Shown: positions 33,675 to 43,472, counted from the first letter of the stretch. The stretch: 64,000 bases of DNA from Nostoc sp. UHCC 0870 (GCF_022063185.1 NZ_CP091913.1:5619141-5683140), one strand, 5' to 3'. Numbers and translations: made by a program. The notes: generated by a model from the sequence alone, not told the origin.

Positions 33675-34937
33675 ATGTTAGGAAACAAGCCATTAACATT
33701 ACGCAAAAACTTCTCTTGGACATTCATTGGTAATTTAGTTTATGCAGGTTGCCAATGGGGAATGCTCGTAGTGATGGCTAAAATCGGCAGTCCAGAGATG
33801 GTGGGACAGTTTACATTCGGGCTTGCAGTCACCGCACCCGTAATTATGTTTACAAATCTGCATTTGCGATCTGTGCAAGCAACGGATGCTAAAAAACAAT
33901 ATCTATTTAGCGATTACTTGGGTCTCAGACTAATCTCAAGTATGCTAGCTCTTTTAATCATTGCCATCATTATTTTGTTGGGAGGATATCAATGGGAAAC
34001 CATTTTAACTATCTCCCTCATTGGTTTAGCAAAAGCATTTGAGTCGATTAGCGATATATTTTATGGGCTAATTCAGCAGCATGAACGGATGGATCGAATT
34101 GCTCTATCACTAATGCTCAAGGGTCTTCTATCACTAATATTTCTGGTAATTGGAGTACATATATCTGGCAGTATTTTGGGAGGAGTAACAGGTTTAGTCG
34201 TGGCCTGGGGTATGGTGTTGTTTGTCTACGACATTCGCAATGGCTTCTTGATGATCAGGCGGAAGTCACGGTTACAACCACGCTGGCATCGAAAAACTCT
34301 CACCAAACTGGTATGGCTATGTTTGCCTTTGGGGTGTGTGATGATGCTTATTTCACTAAATAGCAGTATTCCACTCTATTTTATTGAGCAATATCTAGGT
34401 GAACGGGAACTGGGGATTTTTTCTGCCTTAGCCTATTTGATGGTGGCAGGAAATATGCTAGTCAACGCGTTAGGAGATTCAGCCACGCCTAAACTAGCCA
34501 AATATTATGCAGCCGGCGATCGCCAAGGTTTCCGTTCACTGTTACTCAAGTTGGTGGCTATTGCCGTTCTCATTGGCGGAACAGGTGTATTAATAGCGAT
34601 CGCAGCTGGAGAACAAATTCTCACGCTACTATATCGATCTGAATATGCAGAGCAGAATCATCTGTTTGTCTGGCTGATGGTGACGGCGGCAATGAACTAT
34701 ATATCCTCCTTTTTAGGCTATGGAATCACCGCCGCCCGTTATTTTCGGATTCAAATCCCTTTATTCATTACCGTAGCTAGTATCTCTGCAATAGCTTGTC
34801 TGTGCTTGTTGCCAGAATTGGGATTGCTAGGAGCTGCGATCGCTTTATTAATAGCAGCTACGGTGCAAGCTTTGATTAGTTCGGGAGTAATTATTTATGT
34901 CCTATCCAAGCAGCAAAGTTATACCTCAAGAGCATGA
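33675..34937 (+). CDS. Wzx-type polysaccharide flippase (MOP superfamily)
   Basis: 420 residues, polytopic, with about 12 predicted membrane helices. The N-terminus RKNFSWTFIGNLVYAGCQWG and the GQFTFGLAVTAPVIMFTNL that follows are typical of the polysaccharide biosynthesis branch of the MOP exporters, which flip undecaprenyl-linked repeat units to the periplasmic face. It begins 37 bases after the dehydratase gene, and its 3' end overlaps the next gene by 41 bases, indicating one operon. Confidence 0.87.
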   Translation: MLGNKPLTLRKNFSWTFIGNLVYAGCQWGMLVVMAKIGSPEMVGQFTFGLAVTAPVIMFTNLHLRSVQATDAKKQYLFSDYLGLRLISSMLALLIIAIIILLGGYQWETILTISLIGLAKAFESISDIFYGLIQQHERMDRIALSLMLKGLLSLIFLVIGVHISGSILGGVTGLVVAWGMVLFVYDIRNGFLMIRRKSRLQPRWHRKTLTKLVWLCLPLGCVMMLISLNSSIPLYFIEQYLGERELGIFSALAYLMVAGNMLVNALGDSATPKLAKYYAAGDRQGFRSLLLKLVAIAVLIGGTGVLIAIAAGEQILTLLYRSEYAEQNHLFVWLMVTAAMNYISSFLGYGITAARYFRIQIPLFITVASISAIACLCLLPELGLLGAAIALLIAATVQALISSGVIIYVLSKQQSYTSRA

Positions 34938-36099
34938 GAAATTAGGCGTTCAGCGTCCGATACGTGTACTCCATGTCGTTGGTGGGATGAATCGAGGCGG
35001 GATTGAAACTTGGCTGATGCACGTCCTGCGTCACATTGATCGCGATCGCATTCACATGGATTTCTTAGTCCATACTACCGAGCCTTGTCATTATGATGAC
35101 GAAGTACGTCAGCTTGGTAGTCAAATTATTCCCTGTCCTAATCCGACAAATCCCTGGCTATATACCCATAATTTCCGGCGTATTCTTCGCCAACATGGCT
35201 TTTACAATATCATTCACAGTCATGTTCATCATTACACCGGTTTCATTCTTTACCTAGCACATTTGGCGGGTGTGCCTATTCGCATCGCCCATAGCCATTT
35301 AGATAGCTTCTACCAAGAAATCAAAGCTAAATGGCAGCGCAAATTATATTTAGCTTCCATGAAATGGTTGATTGCTCATCACGCCAGTGTTGGTTTAGCG
35401 TGTAGCCAAGATGCAGCCGTAGATTTATTTAACTCTGGCTGGACAACTGACCCTCGTTGGCAACTTCTTTACTGTGGTATTGACCTCAAACCGTTTCAAG
35501 ATGTCATCGATACAGGCACAATTCGCGCTGCATTGGGTATACCTGGAGATGCTTTTGTGATCGGTCATGTCGGTAGATTTGAGCCGCAAAAAAACCATAA
35601 ATTTCTCATAGAAATAGCTACCGCAGTTGCCCAAAAAGAACCAAAGATGCGTCTGTTGTTAGTCGGTCAAGGTTTCTTACAGCCAGAGATTGAGCAACAG
35701 GTGGTTCAATCAAACTTAGTTGACAAGGTGATATTTGCAGGTACGCGATCTGATGTTCCGCATCTGATGCGAGGCGTTATGGATATATTCTTATTTCCCT
35801 CCCTTTACGAAGGACTACCCATTGTTGGACTAGAAACTCAAGCAGCTGGACTGCCCATAATTATGTCTGATGTGATTCCCAGGGAGCTTGATCAAGTCGA
35901 TTCACTAACACAACGCCTCAGCTTATCTCAACCTGCATCTGTATGGGCTGAAGCAGTTTTAGCAGCGCGAAATGCCCGCACAAACAACACTCAAAGTCAT
36001 AGTCTAGCCGCCCTACAAAAAAGCCAATTCAATATTAAATACAGTGTAGAGAGCCTCATAAAAGTTTATGAAAATCAACACAATCAAACCAAATCATAA
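34897..36099 (+). CDS. GT4 family glycosyltransferase
   Basis: 400 residues with a GT-B fold. The N-terminal VLHVVGGMNRGGIETWLMHV and IIHSHVHHYTGFILYLAHL are hallmarks of the EpsF-like GT4 branch. The C-terminal nucleotide-sugar domain has VIGHVGRFEPQKNHKFLIE and the E-x7-E motif in LYEGLPIVGLETQAAG. It probably adds one sugar to the lipid-linked repeat unit on the cytosolic side; donor and linkage are unknown. It overlaps the flippase gene by 41 bases and the polymerase gene by 32 bases. Confidence 0.9.
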   Translation: MSYPSSKVIPQEHEKLGVQRPIRVLHVVGGMNRGGIETWLMHVLRHIDRDRIHMDFLVHTTEPCHYDDEVRQLGSQIIPCPNPTNPWLYTHNFRRILRQHGFYNIIHSHVHHYTGFILYLAHLAGVPIRIAHSHLDSFYQEIKAKWQRKLYLASMKWLIAHHASVGLACSQDAAVDLFNSGWTTDPRWQLLYCGIDLKPFQDVIDTGTIRAALGIPGDAFVIGHVGRFEPQKNHKFLIEIATAVAQKEPKMRLLLVGQGFLQPEIEQQVVQSNLVDKVIFAGTRSDVPHLMRGVMDIFLFPSLYEGLPIVGLETQAAGLPIIMSDVIPRELDQVDSLTQRLSLSQPASVWAEAVLAARNARTNNTQSHSLAALQKSQFNIKYSVESLIKVYENQHNQTKS

Positions 36100-37543
36100 A
36101 CACTCAGAAATTATAATTGCAACTCATCTATTTATGATGATGATTTTGATTATATTTCGGTTACTATATGAGCCATTTGATTCCCAACCAGAATCACTGA
36201 TTTACCCATTTTCTTGGGTGGTTTGCATTCAAGCTATTTGGTCTTTTTGGTCATGGTATATCCTCACAAAAAATTTATTTAGCCCTTATCTGTTATTTTT
36301 GCTGTCAGCGTTTCTTTTTAATGCTGGACAAGCATTTGTAGAAGTTTTTCATTTAAATAAAGATGGATTATTAGGAGGATTTGATTTTATTTTATTTTCT
36401 TTTGCAACTCTGCTAAATTCGTTATTTCTAGTAATATTGTCATTAGGAGCATGGCACTTAGGAGCATTAATCAGTTTTGCTAAATCACCAGTAAATGAGC
36501 AAAAAATTAGCCCCAAATCAGAAGATTTTTATATAAGTAGCAAGTATTGTTACAGAGTTGGTATTTTCTTCCTGAGTATATCTTTATTGCCTGCTATCCA
36601 TACTATCCGCAATAATTTATCACTTGTCATGGCTTCCGGCTATTCCGGTTTGTATCAAGTAGAAAATGCTACAAGTGTTAGTGCTATACCTAATATATTG
36701 AGTATTTTTCTTATTCCTTCAGCCCTCTTTATATTAGTTGGTAGCGCGTATCAAAAAAAAGCAAAGTTTATATCTATAATTATCGTCCTTATTTATTCAA
36801 TTATCCAGTTTATTGTGGGTCAAAGAAATCAAGGAGTAATGCCATTAATTAGCTTCTTTTGGCTATGGCATCAGGTTATTTGCCCAATTCCTAAAACTTT
36901 TTTGCTTGGCTTAGGCTCTTTGATCATGTTTATTCTGATTCCTGTGATTGCAGTAATTAGAAATATTGGTTCTCAAGACCGTTTATCAATTAATTTTTTA
37001 ATCGAAACATTTGCAAATATAGATAATCCTATAGTTGCAGCAATATCAGAGATGGGAAGTTCTATGTTGACAGTAGCTGCCACTCTAGACTTAGTTCCCA
37101 ATGTACGAAGTTTCCAAATGGGAACTGACTATTTATATGCTTTATTCACGCTAGTACCTAATTATTTCGGGGGAATTCACCCAACAGTAGCACGGGGTAT
37201 CCCTGAGCAGTGGTTGGTCGAAGAAATAAATCCCTACTTTGCTATGCACGGTGGTTCTTATGGATTTTCTTTCATCGCTGAAGCTTACCTTAACTTTGGT
37301 TGGATTGGAACGCCAATTGCTTTAGGCATAATGGGGTTTATGTTTGCAAAATTCACATTATGGATATCTAAATCTGGTGAACCAGCAAAAATGGCAATGC
37401 TTGCTAGCTTTCTTTCTTTTTTCTTGTTCTTTCCTCGTGCCGAATCTGCTTTATTAATCCGCCCTCTATTATGGTATTCGTTGCTGCCTTATTGGATTGT
37501 GTCTTGGTTAGGTAAAAAAAGGTCAAAAAAACTAGCTAGATAA
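36068..37543 (+). CDS. Wzy-like polysaccharide polymerase
   Basis: 491 residues, highly hydrophobic, with about 12 membrane helices. No strong family motif is expected for Wzy proteins, whose sequences diverge greatly. Support comes from topology, a large loop before the last helices (about 355-425, MGTDYLYALFTLVPNYFGG, GGSYGFSFIAEAYLNFGWIG) that matches oligosaccharide repeat unit polymerases, and position between a Wzx and glycosyltransferases. It polymerises repeat units in the periplasm. More AT-rich than the flanking housekeeping genes, common for such loci. Confidence 0.8.
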   Translation: MKINTIKPNHKHSEIIIATHLFMMMILIIFRLLYEPFDSQPESLIYPFSWVVCIQAIWSFWSWYILTKNLFSPYLLFLLSAFLFNAGQAFVEVFHLNKDGLLGGFDFILFSFATLLNSLFLVILSLGAWHLGALISFAKSPVNEQKISPKSEDFYISSKYCYRVGIFFLSISLLPAIHTIRNNLSLVMASGYSGLYQVENATSVSAIPNILSIFLIPSALFILVGSAYQKKAKFISIIIVLIYSIIQFIVGQRNQGVMPLISFFWLWHQVICPIPKTFLLGLGSLIMFILIPVIAVIRNIGSQDRLSINFLIETFANIDNPIVAAISEMGSSMLTVAATLDLVPNVRSFQMGTDYLYALFTLVPNYFGGIHPTVARGIPEQWLVEEINPYFAMHGGSYGFSFIAEAYLNFGWIGTPIALGIMGFMFAKFTLWISKSGEPAKMAMLASFLSFFLFFPRAESALLIRPLLWYSLLPYWIVSWLGKKRSKKLAR

Positions 37544-37599
37544 GTTGTATGAGAAGATTTTGCTCAATTTTATTAACTTAATAAACTCCAGAAAATACT

Positions 37600-39258
37600 A
37601 TGTATTTGAAAATTTCAAATTCCCTGAAGATTGTGGTGTTTTTAAGTCCCATCTTTTTAGGATATTTAATTATTTATCCTCCCAACTCTTTGACTAAATA
37701 TACTCAGCATCAAATACAGCAAAATGAAATGAGTAACTTAAAAAATCACGAATTAGAAGCAAAAAGCTTTATTCATCAACCAATTCCAGATATTAATTAT
37801 CAGATAATTCTTTCTCAACAATCTACCAAGCCTAGATTAGAAGTTTCTGTTAAGAACTTTGGTGCTGTTGGTAACGGTAGCTTCAATGACACACCTGCAA
37901 TTCAAGCAGCAATTGATGCTGTTGCTAAAGCTGGAGGTGGAGTTGTATTTTTTCCTAGTGGTACTTACAAAATCAGGATTAACCCATCAACATCACAGGC
38001 GATTACTATTCGGCCAAATGTGACAATTCAGGGTGCAGGAAACGAGAAAACAGTGATTCAGCTAGCTGATAACCAAGGTAGTTATAATGCGATACTGGCG
38101 GGAGAAAAACCCAACTCTGATTTGTCTAATTTTGCCATGTATGACATATCTATTGATGGGAATGGTAGTAATAATCCAGTAAAAGTAGAATCAGACTTAA
38201 CTGACGACAGAATGAGATATGCTTTGCGAATTTTTGTAGGTTCAAAAATTGCGATCGCTAGATGCAGATTCAAAAATCAAAATAATGCTAACACTATCAC
38301 AGTCAATAATGATTCTCTAGTCTCAGATGTCACAATCAAGCATAATATTTTTGAATTAATTGGTGGCAGATTGACAGATTATGATCATTCCACAATTTAT
38401 AGTCATGGTAAAAATATAGACATATCTGATAATTTTTTCTCCTCTAGAAATGGTGCTGGTACTAATGGAGCAAGAACCGCAATTGAAATACATGGAGATA
38501 AGCATACTGTCAAAAATAATATAATCACTGGTTTTACTAACGGTATAAATGTGACAGGTTTTGCCTCAAGTTCTAATGAGCAAATAATCACAAATAACAG
38601 CATAAAAGATGCTTATAATGGTATAGTGATATGGTCATATTTGCATAAGCCTCAAAAGAGCAAATACGCACTTAATAATATCTTAATTTCTGACAATAAA
38701 ATTACTCTCAGTATTGATGGTTGGCGGAAATTATGGGGTGAGACTCCGAGTTCAGGTATTTCATTAGAACCAAGTTCAGATGCACCATTGACAAACCTGA
38801 ATATTGTGAATAACGAGATATCTTTTACTAATTTTATCAAGAACGGTAATGCTAGCGACAGTTTAGCGAATGGCATTAGAATATGGAGAAGTGACTTCCC
38901 TAATATAGACAGCCAAAATATTCGCATTTCTGGTAATAATATTAAAAACTCTCTAGCTGCTGGTATTTATATCTCTACACCAATGAATAGAGGTGAAATA
39001 TCGCAAAATATTATTGTTAATCCAGGGAGAAGTAATGGAGATTTTCATAATGATTACCGAGCAGCAGTCATAATTGATGGCGTTTTTAATGGTGTAAATA
39101 TTAATAATAACTTCTTGGCTGATCATCAAACAAATAACACACTCAAAGGAGGGATTATTTCCTTTATTAAGTGTGTAAATAACTGCCAATTTAAAGGTAA
39201 TAGTTTGTACGTTAAAAGTGGTGCTAAATTTCCAGTCATCAAATCTAATTCAAACTAA
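37600..39258 (+). CDS. Right-handed beta-helix (pectate lyase superfamily) protein
   Basis: 552 residues. An N-terminal hydrophobic segment (about 9-27) is a signal anchor, so the protein acts outside the cytoplasm. The domain starts VSVKNFGAVGNGSFNDTPAI then QAAIDAV, with GGGVVFFPSGTYKI, the classic opening of the Pectate_lyase_3 family, followed by a long run of asparagine-rich beta-helix turns (repeated I-x-I-x-x-N-x-I). Related proteins in exopolysaccharide loci are lyases, hydrolases or epimerases that trim or modify the polymer. Catalytic residues are not identified. It sits between the polymerase and a glycosyltransferase. Confidence 0.83.
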   Translation: MYLKISNSLKIVVFLSPIFLGYLIIYPPNSLTKYTQHQIQQNEMSNLKNHELEAKSFIHQPIPDINYQIILSQQSTKPRLEVSVKNFGAVGNGSFNDTPAIQAAIDAVAKAGGGVVFFPSGTYKIRINPSTSQAITIRPNVTIQGAGNEKTVIQLADNQGSYNAILAGEKPNSDLSNFAMYDISIDGNGSNNPVKVESDLTDDRMRYALRIFVGSKIAIARCRFKNQNNANTITVNNDSLVSDVTIKHNIFELIGGRLTDYDHSTIYSHGKNIDISDNFFSSRNGAGTNGARTAIEIHGDKHTVKNNIITGFTNGINVTGFASSSNEQIITNNSIKDAYNGIVIWSYLHKPQKSKYALNNILISDNKITLSIDGWRKLWGETPSSGISLEPSSDAPLTNLNIVNNEISFTNFIKNGNASDSLANGIRIWRSDFPNIDSQNIRISGNNIKNSLAAGIYISTPMNRGEISQNIIVNPGRSNGDFHNDYRAAVIIDGVFNGVNINNNFLADHQTNNTLKGGIISFIKCVNNCQFKGNSLYVKSGAKFPVIKSNSN

Positions 39259-39331
39259 TAATTGCTGGTTAGACAGCCACTAATTGGAAGGTTTTAAGAA
39301 ATTTGCAAAAAATTTAGTATGGAGATGTCTA

Positions 39332-40519
39332 ATGAATGTTGTAGTTACACTTGAACATCGTTTTGATAGCACACCAGACGGTAAGGTATGGACACAAACA
39401 ACTTTTACACATTCATTCTGGCAGTGCTATCTAGAGGTGTTCGATCATGTACGTGTGGTGGCGCGTGTGCGGGAAGTACCATCAATTCCCGATGATTGGA
39501 AACAGGCTAATGGCCAAGGAGTCTCATTTATTGCTGTACCCTATTATGTCGGGAGTTGGGAGTATCTTTTGCGATCGCCACAGGTCAAATCTACCACTCG
39601 CATAGCAGTTGGAGCAAAAGACGCGGTGATTCTTAGGATTGGCTCACAGATTGCTTCTTGTATCCAATCTCTTTTACATCAAAGTGGCCATCCCTATGCA
39701 GTGGAAGTTGTTAGTGACCCCTATGATGTCTTTGCTCCTGGTGCGATGACTCATCCACTACGGCCTTTCTTTCGTTGGTTATTTACTAATAGACAGAAGC
39801 AGCAATGCACTCAGGCTATGGCTGCTGCCTATGTAACAAAACAGGCTCTACAACAACGCTATCCCTGTGCTAACTACTCATTTGGAGTTTCCGATGTTGA
39901 ACTGTCATCTGATGCACTGCAAATTCAACCCCGTCCTCTCTGTCAGAGCAAGTCTACATGGATACTCATTTTTGTCGGGACTTTAGCTCAACTATATAAA
40001 GCTCCTGATGTCCTGATTAATGCTGTGGCTATTTGTGTGCAGCAGGGAATAGACCTGAAGTTGACTATAGTTGGTGAAGGCAAGCATAGAACAGAACTAG
40101 AGGCACAAGCAGTAGGATTGGGGTTAAAAGATCGCGTCTGTTTCCGTGGTCAATTAGCGGCTGGCGATACTGTACGTGCAGAATTAGACCAGGCTGATGT
40201 GTTTGTTTTACCATCCCATCAAGAAGGCCTACCAAGGGCAATGGTAGAGGCTATGGCGCGAGCATTACCATGTATCGGCTCTACAGTCGGCGGTATCCCG
40301 GAACTCTTAGCGGCTGAAGATATGGTGCAGCCAGGTGATGCGAATGGCCTAGCACAGAAGATTAGGGAAGTGGTGACTAATCCCGAACGTATGGCCAAGA
40401 TGTCAGCCCGTAATCTCCAGAAAGCCAAAGAGTATAAAAGTGAACTGTTATATGAACAACGGATTGCTTTTTATCGTTATGTGCGTGAACAAACAGAACT
40501 TTGGTTAAAACAACAATGA
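39332..40519 (+). CDS. GT4 family glycosyltransferase
   Basis: 395 residues from the ATG at 39332, which has GGAG 8 bases upstream; the frame extends back to a TTG at 39284. The C-terminal domain shows LIFVGTLAQLYKAPDVLINA, VGEGKHRTELEAQA and E-x7-E in HQEGLPRAMVEAMARALP. The N-terminal acceptor domain is not closely recognisable (MNVVVTLEHRFDSTPDGKVW). It should add a sugar to the repeat unit. The stop overlaps the next start as ATGA. Confidence 0.87.
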   Translation: MNVVVTLEHRFDSTPDGKVWTQTTFTHSFWQCYLEVFDHVRVVARVREVPSIPDDWKQANGQGVSFIAVPYYVGSWEYLLRSPQVKSTTRIAVGAKDAVILRIGSQIASCIQSLLHQSGHPYAVEVVSDPYDVFAPGAMTHPLRPFFRWLFTNRQKQQCTQAMAAAYVTKQALQQRYPCANYSFGVSDVELSSDALQIQPRPLCQSKSTWILIFVGTLAQLYKAPDVLINAVAICVQQGIDLKLTIVGEGKHRTELEAQAVGLGLKDRVCFRGQLAAGDTVRAELDQADVFVLPSHQEGLPRAMVEAMARALPCIGSTVGGIPELLAAEDMVQPGDANGLAQKIREVVTNPERMAKMSARNLQKAKEYKSELLYEQRIAFYRYVREQTELWLKQQ

Positions 40520-41664
40520 AAAATTTGTTAATGGTTACAACTGTACCTGATACTCTCAGTGCTTTTCTGATTCCTTTTGCTCATCACTTTCGCGCTCAAG
40601 GTTGGCGGGTTGATGCAATGACTCAAGGAGTCTCTCAGAATGTGGAATGTATCAAAGCTTTTGATCAAGTTTGGGATGTAGAATGGTCACGCAATCCTTT
40701 AAATCCATTCAATCTTGTTGTTGCTCCATACATCATCCAACAGGTCATACAGCAAGAAAAATATGATCTTGTTCATGTCCACACGCCAGTAGCAGCTTTT
40801 GTGACTCGATATGCTCTCAAGGATTTGAATCAGCAAAAAAGACCACTGATTATTTACACCGCTCACGGTTTTCACTTTTATAACGGTGGAAAGCTGTTAA
40901 AAAATGCTATATTCTTGGCTTTGGAGAAGTTGGCTGGACGTTGGACAGACTATTTAGTAGTAATTAATCGTGAGGATGAAGAAACAGCAAAAAAACACAG
41001 ATTAATTTCTCCTGAATATATTAGATATATGCCGGGAATTGGCGTGGATTTGCAGTATTACAATCCTCAAGCTGTTTCCGATGCTGAAGTTGCACAGCTA
41101 CGCCAGGAATTAAAATTAGCATCAGACACCCCATTATTTTTATCAGTAGCTGAGTTTATCCCCCGCAAGCATCCTCAAGACGTTTTAAAGGCATTCGCTC
41201 TTTTAGCTAGACCTCAAGCTTGCTTGGCGTTTGCTGGAGACGGGTTTTTGATGAATCAAACACAGCAACTAGCATCTCAACTGGGAGTGGAAAATCAAGT
41301 CCGCTTTTTGGGTGTGCGTCGAGATATTCCTACCTTAATGCGTGCAGCCACAGCTACGATACTTGCATCTGATAGAGAGGGTCTACCCCGGTGTGTGATG
41401 GAGTCTATGTCTATGGAAACTCCTGTAATTGGCACAGATATTCGCGGAACTAGGGATTTACTCAAAGAAGGGTGTGGTTTACTCGTCAAAGTGGGAGATA
41501 TAGAGGCACTTGCACAGGGAATGGCATGGATATTAGATAACCCTGAAAAAGCTCAAATAATAACTAAGGAAGCACGAGAACGTATAACCAGCTATGAACT
41601 TTCCTACATTCTGAAAGAGTATGAGGCTTTATATGCTGAAGCGATGTTAAGGCATTGGGGTTAA
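40516..41664 (+). CDS. GT4 family glycosyltransferase
   Basis: 382 residues from an ATG that overlaps the preceding stop (ATGA at 40516-40519), a sign of translational coupling; a TTG at 40501 is the alternative. It has the EpsD/WecA-like N-terminal pattern KNLLMVTTVPDTLSAFLIPF, VHVHTPVAAFVTRYAL and IYTAHGFHFYNGG, and the C-terminal SVAEFIPRKHPQDVLKAF with E-x7-E in DREGLPRCVMESMS. This subgroup often transfers amino sugars in exopolysaccharide synthesis; the donor is not known. Last gene before the family D repeat. Confidence 0.88.
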   Translation: MKNLLMVTTVPDTLSAFLIPFAHHFRAQGWRVDAMTQGVSQNVECIKAFDQVWDVEWSRNPLNPFNLVVAPYIIQQVIQQEKYDLVHVHTPVAAFVTRYALKDLNQQKRPLIIYTAHGFHFYNGGKLLKNAIFLALEKLAGRWTDYLVVINREDEETAKKHRLISPEYIRYMPGIGVDLQYYNPQAVSDAEVAQLRQELKLASDTPLFLSVAEFIPRKHPQDVLKAFALLARPQACLAFAGDGFLMNQTQQLASQLGVENQVRFLGVRRDIPTLMRAATATILASDREGLPRCVMESMSMETPVIGTDIRGTRDLLKEGCGLLVKVGDIEALAQGMAWILDNPEKAQIITKEARERITSYELSYILKEYEALYAEAMLRHWG

Positions 41665-41705
41665 CAATTCAAAATTCAAAATTCAAAATTCAAAATTCAA
41701 AATTA
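41665..41705. repeat. STRR array AAAATTC
   Basis: Five to six AAAATTC units starting just past the glycosyltransferase stop codon and joining the family D element. Confidence 0.85.
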
Positions 41706-41791
41706 AAGACAGTTGGAGTCGGGGATTTAAACCCCAAGTCAACTGATACTAGGTGTAGACGTAGGGGTCTTCAAGCCTTGAATTTACGATA
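41701..41791. repeat. MITE-like repeat family D, copy 2 (inverted)
   Basis: AATTAAAGACAGTTGGAGTC through GGGATTTAAACCCC and CTTGAATTTACGATAA. Apart from about ten differences it is the reverse complement of 29570-29659, with the same STRR neighbour on the same relative side. Confidence 0.8.
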
Positions 41792-42036
41792 AGTAGGGAA
41801 GACAAGGGAGAGAAAGGCGAATTTACTCCCCACTCAGCGATGATTCATCAAGTCTGCATTATATGGACTTGTAATAGCGATCGCCAGTCATATTTCATGC
41901 CATTTCTAGCATTTATTTAGCACTTTTTTGTTGCATCGAATGCTTTTTAGTGTCTATCTATCCCTAGCTAGATAAAGTCGGCTAGATGGCTAATAAACGC
42001 AGATTTTTTGTTTAGTAATATCAATATATTACACAT
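41792..42036. other. Promoter-containing gap inside the polysaccharide locus
   Basis: About 245 bases with no gene. Together with the repeat it separates the locus into two probable transcription units. No confident promoter element. Confidence 0.45.
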
Positions 42037-42759
42037 ATGAACACGAAAAATTTTAATGATGATATTGTCCAAATATCTGCTACGATTAATACAGATTTTT
42101 GGACAGAAAACAAATGGCATACAGTTCAACAATCTTATTTAAGAAAACATAAAAATATCAGATGGCAACTGGTATGTAAACGGGTGTTTGATGTCACAAT
42201 ATCATGTATAGCTCTTGTTAGCTTATTTCCTCTGTTCCTGATAATTGCTTTAGCCGTTAAACTTAGTTCTCCAGGTCAGATTTTATTTTGCCAGGAACGC
42301 CTGGGACAGCTAGGAAAACCGTTTGTGATTTATAAATTTCGCACCATGATGGATGGAGCGATTAATATTGGTGCTGGTCTTGATACATTCAAAGGTGATC
42401 CTCGTATCACACCCGTGGGTAAGTTTTTAAGAGAATACCACCTCGATGAATTACCTCAGCTTGTCAATATTTTGCGCGGAGATATGAGTTTAGTTGGCCC
42501 TAGACCGTTATTAGTTTCATCTCTAGAAACTTATAGCAATTTACAGAAAAGACGCTTATTATTACCTCCTGGTTTGACTGCTTGGGAAGCAGTAAAAGGG
42601 GGCTTATCTAACAGCCTAGAGGAACGGTTAAATTTAGATATTTGGTATGTAGATAACTGGAATTTTTGGTTAGACATCATAATTATTTTTCGCACGATTC
42701 CAGTTGTACTGCGCCAAGAAGGTGTATACGAACAAGATAACGGTTTATCAGAAAGTTAA
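42037..42759 (+). CDS. Initiating sugar-1-phosphate transferase (bacterial sugar transferase family)
   Basis: 240 residues. One membrane hairpin or helix (about 50-75, RVFDVTISCIALVSLFPLFL) precedes the catalytic domain of the PglC/WcaJ/EpsL type: FCQERLGQLGKPFVIYKFRT, the DE pair in REYHLDELPQLVNILRGDMS, and VGPRPLL. These enzymes put the first sugar phosphate on undecaprenyl phosphate. The usual C-terminal PGxTGWAQVNGR box is replaced by PGLTAWEAVKGGLSN, a divergence that may affect specificity. It starts the second half of the polysaccharide locus. Confidence 0.9.
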   Translation: MNTKNFNDDIVQISATINTDFWTENKWHTVQQSYLRKHKNIRWQLVCKRVFDVTISCIALVSLFPLFLIIALAVKLSSPGQILFCQERLGQLGKPFVIYKFRTMMDGAINIGAGLDTFKGDPRITPVGKFLREYHLDELPQLVNILRGDMSLVGPRPLLVSSLETYSNLQKRRLLLPPGLTAWEAVKGGLSNSLEERLNLDIWYVDNWNFWLDIIIIFRTIPVVLRQEGVYEQDNGLSES

Positions 42760-42771
42760 GGTATTTAAATA

Positions 42772-43464
42772 ATGAAAACCGCAGTGATTCACCAACCACA
42801 GTATTTGCCTTATCTGGGATTTTTTCACAAGCTAAATCAAGGTGATATTTTTGTAGCGATGGACACTGTACAGTTTGAAAGGCGTGGGGTGCAACATCGC
42901 AATAAAATCAAAACTAGCCAAGGAAGTCAATGGATAACTGTACCAGTATGTCATCGTTCTAGGGAAGAAGAGTTTATTAATACAATGGAAATAAACTCTG
43001 AATTTCCTTGGTCACGGAAGCATTGGAATGCGATTGTCACAAATTATGCCCGCGCTCCTTATTTTGATCAATATAGCTCAGGACTAGAGCAAATATTTCA
43101 GCAAGAATGGGTGAATCTCTGTGAACTCAACATGGCAATGATGAGATGGGTGATGGAGATTTTAGAGATTAACAAACCCATTGTATATATGTCTGCATTG
43201 GGGGTTGAGGGTAATAAATCTGAACTACTCATTAATATTTGTCAAGCAATAGGAGCTAATGCTTATTTCTCAGGTATTGGCGGGAGACAGTATATGGATA
43301 TGGAAGAATTTACCACTGCTGGTATAGATGTATTCTGGCAAGAGTTTAGTTATCCAACTTATACGCAAATGTTTCCCGAATTGGGCTTTGAACCTAATTT
43401 GTCAATTTTAGACACTCTTTTTTGTTGTGGTTCAGATACTAAAAAATTCTTGAATGTTTGTTGA
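42772..43464 (+). CDS. WbqC family protein
   Basis: 230 residues of the WbqC-like family: KTAVIHQPQYLPYLGFFHKL, DIFVAMDTVQFERRGVQHRN and the later YFSGIGGRQYMD. WbqC-like genes occur in O-antigen and natural-product loci; their reaction is not settled to my knowledge, though context points to sugar or amino-acid group transfer. The gene begins 12 bases after the sugar transferase and ends 8 bases before the PIG-L gene, so it is part of a tight operon. Confidence 0.88.
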   Translation: MKTAVIHQPQYLPYLGFFHKLNQGDIFVAMDTVQFERRGVQHRNKIKTSQGSQWITVPVCHRSREEEFINTMEINSEFPWSRKHWNAIVTNYARAPYFDQYSSGLEQIFQQEWVNLCELNMAMMRWVMEILEINKPIVYMSALGVEGNKSELLINICQAIGANAYFSGIGGRQYMDMEEFTTAGIDVFWQEFSYPTYTQMFPELGFEPNLSILDTLFCCGSDTKKFLNVC

Positions 43465-43472
43465 GTCAAAAA

